Source of the DNA: Chitinophagaceae bacterium
GTDB lineage: Bacteria; Bacteroidota; Bacteroidia; Chitinophagales; Chitinophagaceae
Length of the DNA: 7,081 nt
Assembly (NCBI GenBank): GCA_947378615.1
Contig: CANCKV010000162.1
Span: 1 to 7,081 of the forward strand
Reading direction: 5' to 3'
Shown here: piece after piece, positions 1 to 6,433 of the stretch
Layout: each line of letters starts with the position of its first letter
Numbering within the stretch: position 1 is the stretch's first letter
The notes under the pieces: generated by a model
What the model was told of the DNA's origin: nothing
Databases searched by the model: none
The model's input: only the letters and a program-made list of their open reading frames with translations
Position numbers and translations under genes: made by a program

Positions 1-524
1 GAGTTGGTACATTTAAGAAAATACGGAATACTTTTATAATTTTTTTAGTTAGTGGCTTTTGGCATGGTGCAAATTGGACATTTATTGTTTGGGGCTGTCT
101 TCATGCATTATACATAATGCCTTCAATCATATTCAAAACAAATAGACGAAATATAGAAACTATAGCAATGGGTAAAATGTTACCTAACCTAAAAGAGTTA
201 AGTTCAATGTTATTAACGTTTACCTTAACAGTAATTGCTTGGGTATTTTTTAGATCTGAAAACTTGCATGCAGCTTTTGAATTCCTCAAATGTATATTCT
301 CTTCTTCTTTATTTAAGTACCCTACAATACTTCCAGTAAAGATTCTTTTTGTACTTGCAATTCTAATACTTATTGAATGGTTAGGACGCGAAAACAAATA
401 TGCGTTAGAGAAATTTGCTATGACATGGACTAAATCGCTTAGATGGTCATTTTACATTTTCTTAATTCTTATTATATTTTTGAACCAAGGTAAACAAGCG
501 GCATTTATTTATTTTCAATTTTAA
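1..524 (+). CDS. MBOAT-family membrane O-acyltransferase, C-terminal part (5' end outside window)
   Basis: Partial gene whose reading frame is open from base 3, giving 173 visible residues; an internal Met codon at 117 is not the real start because the conserved core lies upstream of it. The fragment shows the MBOAT signature SGFWHGANWTF, with the invariant histidine at codon 63-65, and a second conserved histidine in WGCLHALY (codon 102-104). Downstream are hydrophobic segments, the motif WVFFRSENLHAAFEFLK, and the C-terminal ending FIYFQF that is common in the AlgI/DltB-like branch. Known members move acyl groups, usually acetyl, across the cytoplasmic membrane for O-acylation of exported polysaccharides or cell-wall polymers. 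The SGNH-like gene starts 3 nt after the stop, so the two are probably co-transcribed and translationally coupled. The acceptor polymer cannot be deduced. The segment is strikingly AT-rich. Family assignment is firm; the specific substrate is unknown. Confidence 0.9.
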   Translation, partial: VGTFKKIRNTFIIFLVSGFWHGANWTFIVWGCLHALYIMPSIIFKTNRRNIETIAMGKMLPNLKELSSMLLTFTLTVIAWVFFRSENLHAAFEFLKCIFSSSLFKYPTILPVKILFVLAILILIEWLGRENKYALEKFAMTWTKSLRWSFYIFLILIIFLNQGKQAAFIYFQF

Positions 525-527
525 ATC

Positions 528-1502
528 ATGAAACTATTAATTGGACAATTTTGTTTATTTGTTGTAGCTACAATAATATCAATATTATTATTAATTCAAT
601 TTGCGGATTATTTTATCAATAAAAAGTCAAGTTTTAAAATAAGTAAAGAAACTAAAATTTTAATACTTGGTAATTCTCATCCCGAATGTGCATTTAACGA
701 TTCATTAATCAGCAACGTATCAAATTTTGCTTCAAGTGGTGAATCATCCTTTTATGCATTATACAAACTAAAAAAGGTAATTGAACAAAATAACCAGATT
801 ACAACAGTATTTATTGAATTTAATAATGCACAAATCGTAGAATCTGAAATGAACAGATGGCTGTGGGATGAATCTTTTCTTTCACATAGATACCTAATTT
901 ATTCTCCATTTTTAACACTGACTGATAAATTTCTACTTTTCAAAACTAGTTTCAATACGATTTTCAACCTCTTACCTATTTCTTTATCCAATAACCTATT
1001 AAAAATTGTTCATCATGAATATAACTATACAAATTCTGCTAATCCAATTGGTGGATATGCATATTTAAAAAAAGAAAATGCTGATTCATTATTAAAACAT
1101 ACTGATATAGAGAAGAAGTATGATAGTTTCAAAAATAGTCGAGAGGAAATCTCTGATTTTCATATTGAACGCTTAGTAAATATGGTTGAGTATTGTAATG
1201 TACATAAAATTCAACTTTATTTAATTCGTAGTCCAATGCCTAGATTCTTCCCAACACTAGGCAATGAAGAAAAGTTTCAAAGAATTAGAAAATTGAAATT
1301 TAAAAATATCGAGTTTTTAGACTTCAGCAAGTTCCCATTGAACAATAATGATGTTGTAGATTTAGAACATTTAAATTTTAGAGGTGCTAGAAAGTTTTCG
1401 ATTTGGTTTAATAATATTAATAAAATGGGGCTACTAGAGAAGAGTAATAAACAAGAATTTATTAATGAAAAAATTAATGAATTATCTAATTTAACAAAAT
1501 AA
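528..1502 (+). CDS. Membrane-anchored SGNH-hydrolase-like protein, partner of the MBOAT acyltransferase
   Basis: A 324-residue protein with one N-terminal hydrophobic segment (about residues 5-26), probably a signal anchor that puts the rest in the periplasm. Residues 43-51 (KILILGNSH) match block I of SGNH/GDSL-like enzymes, with Ser50 as likely nucleophile but Asn49 where GDS proteins have Asp. Near the C-terminus DLEHLNFRGARKFS supplies the DxxH pair (Asp278, His281) expected of the catalytic triad. This arrangement resembles the AlgX/AlgJ and DltD-like proteins that accompany MBOAT transferases and complete O-acetylation of a polymer; that role is inferred from fold motifs and position. 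The ATG lies 3 nt after the upstream stop, with no clear Shine-Dalgarno sequence, which fits translational coupling. Base composition is extremely AT-rich: two sampled 60-base lines hold 11 and 15 G+C. It could instead be an esterase; sequence alone does not decide. Confidence 0.75.
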   Translation: MKLLIGQFCLFVVATIISILLLIQFADYFINKKSSFKISKETKILILGNSHPECAFNDSLISNVSNFASSGESSFYALYKLKKVIEQNNQITTVFIEFNNAQIVESEMNRWLWDESFLSHRYLIYSPFLTLTDKFLLFKTSFNTIFNLLPISLSNNLLKIVHHEYNYTNSANPIGGYAYLKKENADSLLKHTDIEKKYDSFKNSREEISDFHIERLVNMVEYCNVHKIQLYLIRSPMPRFFPTLGNEEKFQRIRKLKFKNIEFLDFSKFPLNNNDVVDLEHLNFRGARKFSIWFNNINKMGLLEKSNKQEFINEKINELSNLTK

Positions 1503-1836
1503 AGTTTTTCTGAATAGCATTCAAAATCCAACTCAATTATTGAATATTTTGATGAATTTCCACTTAAGAAAGTCTATTTCAGTTATAAATTTACTTTAAA
1601 TTCTTTATGATAAACAAAATACAACTTTCCTATACTTAATGTTTTCTGATTTTCATTCTTGTTTGAAAGTCATATAGTAATTCATCAATTCCAAAACATC
1701 TTCACTTTTTATTTATTACGAATTAATCTATCCTTACTAAAACAAGCACCCAAAATCACTATTTAGTTGTAGTTTGGCATTCTTTGTGTATCATACTTAA
1801 CGAGCGTTTAAAAAAACAACACAAAAACAAATTAAA
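1503..1836. other. Gene-free AT-rich spacer between the polysaccharide genes and the kinase gene
   Basis: This 334-base spacer has no open frame with coding character on either strand and no tRNA-like or strong GC-rich hairpin structure. Close to the SGNH stop there is a weak AT-only inverted pair (CAAAAT at 1522-1527 with ATTTTG at 1546-1551), too weak to call a terminator. The last 70 bases probably hold the kinase promoter and an A-rich leader. The spacer separates the very AT-rich first two genes from the less AT-rich remainder, so it may mark the end of a polysaccharide locus. Confidence 0.6.
1767..1796 (+). promoter_or_regulatory. Possible promoter of the histidine kinase gene
   Basis: A TTG (1767-1769) lies 19 nt before TATCATAC (1789-1796), the spacing expected of a Bacteroidota -33/-7 promoter. 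The -7 box keeps only the initial TA and one T of TAnnTTTG, so the match is poor. It sits about 40 nt before the ATG at 1837, and an A-rich leader follows. This is a weak call based on spacing and position. Confidence 0.22.
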
Positions 1837-2919
1837 ATGACCGCCGCAGATAAAAATAATATTGCTCTTTATGGTGTTATGGTCGCCGACCATGTTCCTG
1901 CAATGTTAGCCTATTGGGACAAAGATCTGATTTGTCGCTTTGCTAACGCTTCCTATTTACAATGGTTTGGAAAGACAAGGGAGCAAATGGTAGGAAAAAT
2001 TACGCTGAAAGAATTACTTGGTCCTTTATTCCCACTTAATGAAGCTTATATCAAAGGTGCACTTGAAGGTCAAATTCAAACTTTTGAAAGAAAGATAACG
2101 CAACCTTCTGGTTTTACAAGAGACACTATTGCCAATTATATACCCGATTTCAGAGATGGAAAAGTGGTCGGATTTTCTGTTCATGTAACCGATATTACTC
2201 CGGTAAAAATGCAGGAGTTAGAAAGAAAGAACCAAATAATATCTGAACAAAATATTAGATTGGTCAATTTTTCAAATACAATTTCCCATAACCTAAAATC
2301 ATATTCCCGAAATCTAGAAATGATATTGAAACTTTTCATCAACGCAAAAGATGAAGAAACAAAAAGTAAGATGTTGCATCACCTGCAAATCATTTCAAAT
2401 GGCTTTTCTAGTACAATGGCAGATTTGAATAAGGTAATAGAAGCACAAAATGGTGGAGATGAAAAGTTGGAAAAATTGAACCTACATGAATATGTTGAAA
2501 AAGCAAAACATATTCTCGGTATTGAAATTGAAGTAAGTAATGCCGTTTTTATTAATAATGTGAATCCTAATATAACGCTTACGGCAAATGCCGCTTACTT
2601 GGAAAGTATCTTGCTAAATTTTTGCTCTAACGCCATAAAATATAGAAGCCCTGAAAGACCTTTGATGCTAGAATTATCTTCAAGGTTTCAAGATAATGAG
2701 CTTGAATTATCAATTAAGGATAATGGTTTAGGAATTAATTTGGAGAAATATGGACACGATTTATTTAAGATGTATAAAACCTTTCATCGTAATCCTGATG
2801 CTCAAGGTATTGGATTATTTATCTCCAAATATCAAATAGAAGCTATGCGTGGACGAATCACAGTGGAAAGCGAAGTTGATAAGGGTACCACATTCCATTT
2901 ACTTTTCTGGCTTGGATGA
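1837..2919 (+). CDS. Soluble PAS-domain sensor histidine kinase
   Basis: A 360-residue cytoplasmic kinase without membrane segments or signal peptide. Residues about 15-122 form a PAS domain of the PAS_4-like type (DHVPAMLAYWDKDLICRFAN near the start, YIPDF and GFSVHVTDIT at the end). A short helical linker leads to the H-box FSNTISHNLKSYSRN, with His151 as the predicted phospho-accepting residue; the proline usual in HELRTP-type boxes is absent. The ATP-binding domain has an N-box (NFCSNAIKY, Asn265), a G1 box (DNGLGI, 295-300), an F-box-like region (LFKMYKTFH, about 309-317) and a G2 box (GIGLFISK, from 324). It would autophosphorylate in response to a cytosolic signal sensed by the PAS domain; the ligand is unknown. 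No response regulator or receiver domain is encoded in the window, so it is an orphan here. The start is preceded by an A-rich leader rather than a Shine-Dalgarno sequence. Confidence 0.92.
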   Translation: MTAADKNNIALYGVMVADHVPAMLAYWDKDLICRFANASYLQWFGKTREQMVGKITLKELLGPLFPLNEAYIKGALEGQIQTFERKITQPSGFTRDTIANYIPDFRDGKVVGFSVHVTDITPVKMQELERKNQIISEQNIRLVNFSNTISHNLKSYSRNLEMILKLFINAKDEETKSKMLHHLQIISNGFSSTMADLNKVIEAQNGGDEKLEKLNLHEYVEKAKHILGIEIEVSNAVFINNVNPNITLTANAAYLESILLNFCSNAIKYRSPERPLMLELSSRFQDNELELSIKDNGLGINLEKYGHDLFKMYKTFHRNPDAQGIGLFISKYQIEAMRGRITVESEVDKGTTFHLLFWLG

Positions 2920-2964
2920 GATTGCTTTTTTGAGGTAAAAGAAACTTAGGTAAGCAAAAAAGAG

Positions 2965-3128
2965 GTTACTACTCAGGTATTTTACCACAAGGGTCACAAG
3001 GTTTTGAACAAAGGAACACAAGGAACAGTATACTTTTTAGATACTTACCTGTCAATTATTTAAAAGAAGTCCTTCTGTTCCTTGGTTTTTCTTTGTTTCC
3101 TTTGTGGTAACACCTCCTTAGTAGTAAC
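2965..3128. repeat. Imperfect palindromic intergenic repeat of the ACAAAGG-rich type
   Basis: Two arms (about 2965-3028 and 3075-3128) are imperfect reverse complements around a 46-base AT-rich centre. Three blocks pair perfectly: GTTACTACT (2965-2973) with AGTAGTAAC (3120-3128), TTACCACAA (2982-2990) with TTGTGGTAA (3102-3110), and CAAGGAACAG (3019-3028) with CTGTTCCTTG (3075-3084). Between them the arms carry variants of CACAAGG/ACAAAGGAA, with length differences. It fills most of the gap between the kinase and metalloprotease genes. As RNA it could fold into a long hairpin and end transcription from the kinase gene, but there is no T-tract of the classical kind. It resembles dispersed non-coding elements with ACAAAGG-type units known in many Bacteroidota genomes (from memory, not checked). 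Confidence 0.75.
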
Positions 3129-3139
3129 TAAAAAATTCA

Positions 3140-3165
3140 TTGTATCAATCCTTCCCTTATCTTTA
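3140..3165 (+). promoter_or_regulatory. Possible promoter of the metalloprotease gene
   Basis: TATCTTTA (3158-3165) matches the Bacteroidota -7 consensus TAnnTTTG in all but the last base. A TTG at 3140-3142 could be the -33 element, but the spacer is 15 nt, shorter than the usual 17-23. It lies just after the palindromic repeat and about 36 nt before the ATG at 3201. Moderate to weak support. Confidence 0.3.
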
Positions 3166-3200
3166 AAAACTTTTTATTCAAACTAACTAGACAAATATTT

Positions 3201-5768
3201 ATGACATCGACGAAGAATCTATTTGCATCCCTTGCTTGCATTTTTGTGTTATTATTTAGTAATCTTTCCTCTTTTTCCCAAAAAAAAACACCGCCCTCTA
3301 CTTCTGATTCAACTAAACTTAAAAGTATATCAGACCTAATTACTGGCAATAAAACAAATGATGGTCCAAAACCATATAAAGATGTTATTACAGACAAGGC
3401 AATCACTCAAAAAGGGTTGTTCACAGTTCATAAAGTAGATGAAAAATACTATTTCGAGATTCCTGATACCCTTTTGAAAAGAGAAATTCTTGCCGTGGTA
3501 AGGTTTGTAAAAGTGCCTACAGGTGCAGGTTATGGTGGCGAGATTGCCAATCAAAATAGTTTTATTTTTGAAAAAGGGCCTAACAACAATATCTTTCTTC
3601 GCATCATTACACTGATCAATACTGCCGATTCTACACAAGCCATTTATAAGGCTGTTGCCAATAGTAATGTGAATAGTATAGCAAATTCCTTTTCAATTGC
3701 TGCAAAAGGAAAAGATAGTTTGAATCCAAGTTATATCATTGATGTTACGGACTTTTTTAAAGGTGATAATCAACCGGTAAGTGTAGGAAGCAATGCTAAA
3801 AAAAGGTTTGGATTTAGTGGAGTTGCATCTGATAAATCATACATTGAGACCATTAAAACATACCAAATTAATACAGAAATAAGGAGTATAAAAACCTTTA
3901 ATGCATTTAGTGGTGGTGGATTAGGAATGATTGGCACCCCCTCATTGCCTGCAGCTAATGTGGCAGGTTCCGTTACTATTGAACTGAATACTTCTTTATT
4001 GTTGTTACCTAAAGTGCCGATGGCGAAGAGAATTGCTGATAAAAGAGTAGGATATTTCACTGACGATTACAATATTTTTAGTGATAACCAACAGCATGTG
4101 ACAAATAAAGAATTTGCAATCAGATGGCGTTTGGAACCTAATGACAGCGATTACAATAAATGGATAAATGGAGAATTAGTAGAGCCGAAGAAACAGATAG
4201 TTTATTATGTTGATCCTGCTACTCCAAAACAATGGAGACCATATTTGATAGCGGGTATCAATGATTGGCAGAAGGCTTTTGAACAAGCAGGATTTAAAAA
4301 TGCAATTGTTGGAAAAGAATGGCCTGAGAATGACACGACGATGAGTATGGAGGATGCCCGGTTCTCCGTTCTTAGATATTTCGCTTCTGAAATTGAAAAT
4401 GCTTATGGACCAAATGTTCACGACCCCCGTAGTGGTGAAATATTGGAAAGCCATATTGGTTGGTATCATAACGTGATGAAATTGGTGCATGATTGGTATA
4501 TGATTCAAACTGCTGCCGTTGATCCAAGGGCAAGAAAAATGAAGTTTGATGAGAGTTTGATGGGTGATTTAATTCGTTTTGTTTCCTCTCATGAAGTGGG
4601 ACATACACTTGGGCTTCGTCATAATATGGGAAGCAGCAGCAAGACTCCTGTGGAGAAATTACGTGATAAGAAATGGGTAGAGGCTCATGGACATACCGCA
4701 TCTATCATGGATTATGCACGTTTTAATTATGTGGCTCAACCTGAAGATAGTATCAGCAAAGAAGGTCTTTATCCACGTATCGGTGATTATGATTATTGGG
4801 CTATTAAATGGGGCTATTCTTTTATTCCTGGAAAAGATGAGGAGGAACAAAAGAAGGCTAGTAATAAAATGATTATTTCATCAATTAAGGAAAATCCTCG
4901 CAATTGGTTTGGAAGTTATGAAGGCGGGAATGTGTCTGATCCAAGAACACAACGCGAAGATTTGGGTGATAATGCTATGAAAGCAAGCGAATATGGGATT
5001 AAAAACTTACAAAGGATATTACCTAACCTACCACAGTGGACAAAGGAAGAAGCCGATTTGAATACTAATCTCTCTGATATTTATACACAACTCATTGCTC
5101 AGTTTCGCCAATATATTGGACATGTGACTAGGAATGTAGGTGGCGTATATGAGACTTTTAAGAGTGTTGAGGAAACAGGTGCTGTTTATGAAATCACACC
5201 AAAGTCAATGCAAAAAGAAGCCGTATCTTTTTTGAATAAACAAGTATTTACTACACCAAGATGGTTGATTTCAAAAGAGATTTGGGATAAGATAAATAAC
5301 CCTACAAGCGGAGACCCTGTTTCAATTCTTCAGGAAAGTGCCTTAGCAAACCTGTTAGCAACAGATCGAATGTCGAGAATGCAAAATTGTATTGAGCGTT
5401 TTGGTGCGGATAAAGCCTATAATGCTATGGAGTTATTAGTAGATGTTCAAAGTGGACTATTTTCGGAATTGGCTATTGCTAAACCGATTGATCTATATAG
5501 AAGAATATTGCAGAAGAGTTATGTAGATAAACTAGCTGCGTTAGTGAGCCCATCAAATGCGACGACAAATACCATAAGTTTTCAAGGATTTACTTTATCG
5601 CTTGGTTCTGATGCGAGCAAAAGTGACTTACCCGCTATTGCAAGGGGACAATTACAACAATTACGTTCACAAATAATCGCTTCAATTCCATTGACAACAG
5701 ATAAACTTAGTAGATTGCATTTGCAGGATTTATCAGAGAAAATAAAAAGAACGTTAGACCCTAAGTAG
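3201..5768 (+). CDS. Secreted zinc-dependent metalloprotease (DUF5117/DUF5118, met-zincin type)
   Basis: An 855-residue protein with an N-terminal signal peptide: a hydrophobic stretch at about 7-22, with likely cleavage after SSFS, before Gln27. The YKDVITDKA...GLFTVHKVDEKYYFEIPD region (about 55-100) looks like DUF5118, followed by a DUF5117-like region (about 105-300). The catalytic domain opens with YYVDPATPKQWRPYLIAGI and DWQKAFEQAGFKNAI (about 334-372). It carries the full zinc motif HEVGHTLGLRH: ligands His464, His468 and His474, and general base Glu465. The Met-turn SIMDY has Met503, as expected of a metzincin. A helical C-terminal region of about 220 residues follows. It should act in the periplasm, at the outer membrane or outside the cell; natural substrates are not known to me and no adjacent partner suggests one. 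No C-terminal type IX sorting domain is evident. The stop codon lies within the heptad repeat that follows. Confidence 0.92.
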   Translation: MTSTKNLFASLACIFVLLFSNLSSFSQKKTPPSTSDSTKLKSISDLITGNKTNDGPKPYKDVITDKAITQKGLFTVHKVDEKYYFEIPDTLLKREILAVVRFVKVPTGAGYGGEIANQNSFIFEKGPNNNIFLRIITLINTADSTQAIYKAVANSNVNSIANSFSIAAKGKDSLNPSYIIDVTDFFKGDNQPVSVGSNAKKRFGFSGVASDKSYIETIKTYQINTEIRSIKTFNAFSGGGLGMIGTPSLPAANVAGSVTIELNTSLLLLPKVPMAKRIADKRVGYFTDDYNIFSDNQQHVTNKEFAIRWRLEPNDSDYNKWINGELVEPKKQIVYYVDPATPKQWRPYLIAGINDWQKAFEQAGFKNAIVGKEWPENDTTMSMEDARFSVLRYFASEIENAYGPNVHDPRSGEILESHIGWYHNVMKLVHDWYMIQTAAVDPRARKMKFDESLMGDLIRFVSSHEVGHTLGLRHNMGSSSKTPVEKLRDKKWVEAHGHTASIMDYARFNYVAQPEDSISKEGLYPRIGDYDYWAIKWGYSFIPGKDEEEQKKASNKMIISSIKENPRNWFGSYEGGNVSDPRTQREDLGDNAMKASEYGIKNLQRILPNLPQWTKEEADLNTNLSDIYTQLIAQFRQYIGHVTRNVGGVYETFKSVEETGAVYEITPKSMQKEAVSFLNKQVFTTPRWLISKEIWDKINNPTSGDPVSILQESALANLLATDRMSRMQNCIERFGADKAYNAMELLVDVQSGLFSELAIAKPIDLYRRILQKSYVDKLAALVSPSNATTNTISFQGFTLSLGSDASKSDLPAIARGQLQQLRSQIIASIPLTTDKLSRLHLQDLSEKIKRTLDPK

Positions 5769-5848
5769 TGGTTAGTGATTAGTGGTTAGTTGTAAGTAAA
5801 AACAATCCACTAAACTCTAACCACTAATAACTAACCACTAACAACTAA
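5765..5848. repeat. Heptanucleotide-built palindrome between the metalloprotease gene and tadA
   Basis: Two 24-base arms, 5766-5789 and 5817-5840, are reverse complements with a single mismatch, separated by 27 bases. Each side is also a tandem array of 7-base units. The right side reads CCACTAA, ACTCTAA, CCACTAA, TAACTAA, CCACTAA, CAACTAA (six units, 5807-5848). The left side holds the complementary form, including TTAGTGA, TTAGTGG and TTAGTTG (about 5765-5799). The element fills essentially the whole intergenic gap and provides the TAG stop (5766-5768) of the metalloprotease. As RNA it would form a strong hairpin ending 12 nt before the tadA ATG, so it could terminate upstream transcription or affect tadA translation; either effect is inferred. 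Confidence 0.85.
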
Positions 5849-5851
5849 AAG

Positions 5852-6310
5852 ATGAGTTTATATGATACCCCTCCCCAAAGTCATGAATACTTCATGCGGC
5901 AGGCATTGAGAGAAGCGGCTGAGGCTTTTGATAAAGAAGAAATTCCAATTGGTGCTGTAGTTGTTATGAATAATAAGATCATCGCTAAGGCACATAATCA
6001 AGTGGAACTATTAAATGATAGTACTGCTCATGCCGAGATATTGGCATTGACCACTGCCTATCAATTGATGGGAAGCAAGTATCTACCAGAAGCAACACTA
6101 TATGTAACGGTTGAACCTTGCTTGATGTGTTGTGGTGCCTTATATTGGGGCAAAGTGGGACGAATAGTGTATGGTGCAGGGGATGAAAAGAACGGGTATC
6201 AACATTTTACAACTGTCAATCCATTTCATCCTAAAACAGAAATTATCAGAGGCGTATTAGCAGATGAATGCGCAAAACTGATGAAAGATTTCTTTAAAAT
6301 GAGGAGATAA
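5852..6310 (+). CDS. tadA: tRNA-specific adenosine deaminase TadA
   Basis: A 152-residue cytidine/deoxycytidylate-deaminase-fold enzyme, the usual TadA length. It converts adenosine-34 of tRNA-Arg(ACG) to inosine, so one tRNA can read several arginine codons; it acts in the cytoplasm as a homodimer. The zinc site is complete: His60 and the catalytic proton shuttle Glu62 in TAHAEILAL, then Cys90 and Cys93 in EPCLMCCGAL. The EIPIGAVVV strand (30-38) and AHNQVELLNDSTAHAE segment match TadA rather than cytosine or guanine deaminases. The ATG at 5852 is preferred over Met15 because the N-terminal SHEYFMRQAL segment aligns with the known extended N-terminus of E. coli TadA. The leader is made of the heptad palindrome and lacks a Shine-Dalgarno sequence; no separate promoter was recognised. 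A broader nucleoside deaminase role is less likely. Confidence 0.92.
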   Translation: MSLYDTPPQSHEYFMRQALREAAEAFDKEEIPIGAVVVMNNKIIAKAHNQVELLNDSTAHAEILALTTAYQLMGSKYLPEATLYVTVEPCLMCCGALYWGKVGRIVYGAGDEKNGYQHFTTVNPFHPKTEIIRGVLADECAKLMKDFFKMRR

Positions 6311-6365
6311 GGAGGATTGTAGCATTTGATTACTAATTTTCCAAAACTCATAATCTTTTATCCAT

Positions 6366-6394
6366 TTCTTTTAGTGGGTTACCGCCTACATTTG
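6366..6394 (+). promoter_or_regulatory. Bacteroidota-type promoter of sodA
   Basis: TACATTTG at 6387-6394 is an exact match to the -7 consensus TAnnTTTG used by the Bacteroidota primary sigma factor. A weak -33 element (TTC at 6366-6368, within ATTTCTTTT) lies 18 nt upstream. Transcription would start a few bases after the box, leaving an AT-rich leader of about 30 bases before the ATG at 6434. No obvious operator for an iron or redox regulator was recognised. Confidence 0.55.
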
Positions 6395-6433
6395 TGACCA
6401 TTAAATTATTTTTTTAATTAAAACAATACAATC

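Noticed and set aside
117..524. A complete 135-residue protein starting at the Met codon at 117
   Set aside because: The frame is open to the left edge, and the MBOAT core SGFWHGANWTF lies upstream of this Met, so it is an internal codon of a truncated gene.
2925..2962. Hairpin CTTTTTTG (2925-2932) with CAAAAAAG (2955-2962) just after the kinase stop, as a terminator
   Set aside because: The stem is almost all A-T, the loop is 22 bases and no U-tract follows, so it is too weak to call.
3201..3278. Lipoprotein signal in the metalloprotease (SLAC, Cys13)
   Set aside because: The cysteine is inside the hydrophobic core, and the -3 position is Ser rather than Leu/Val/Ile. A cut after SSFS before Gln27 fits better.
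4176..4701. Long open frames on the minus strand and in the +1 frame inside the metalloprotease gene
   Set aside because: They overlap the conserved catalytic region, have no recognisable motifs and no upstream signals, so they are shadows.
5766..5851. CRISPR array suggested by the repeated CCACTAA/TTAGTGG units
   Set aside because: The units are 7 bases with no spacers and are arranged as one inverted pair, unlike CRISPR repeats.
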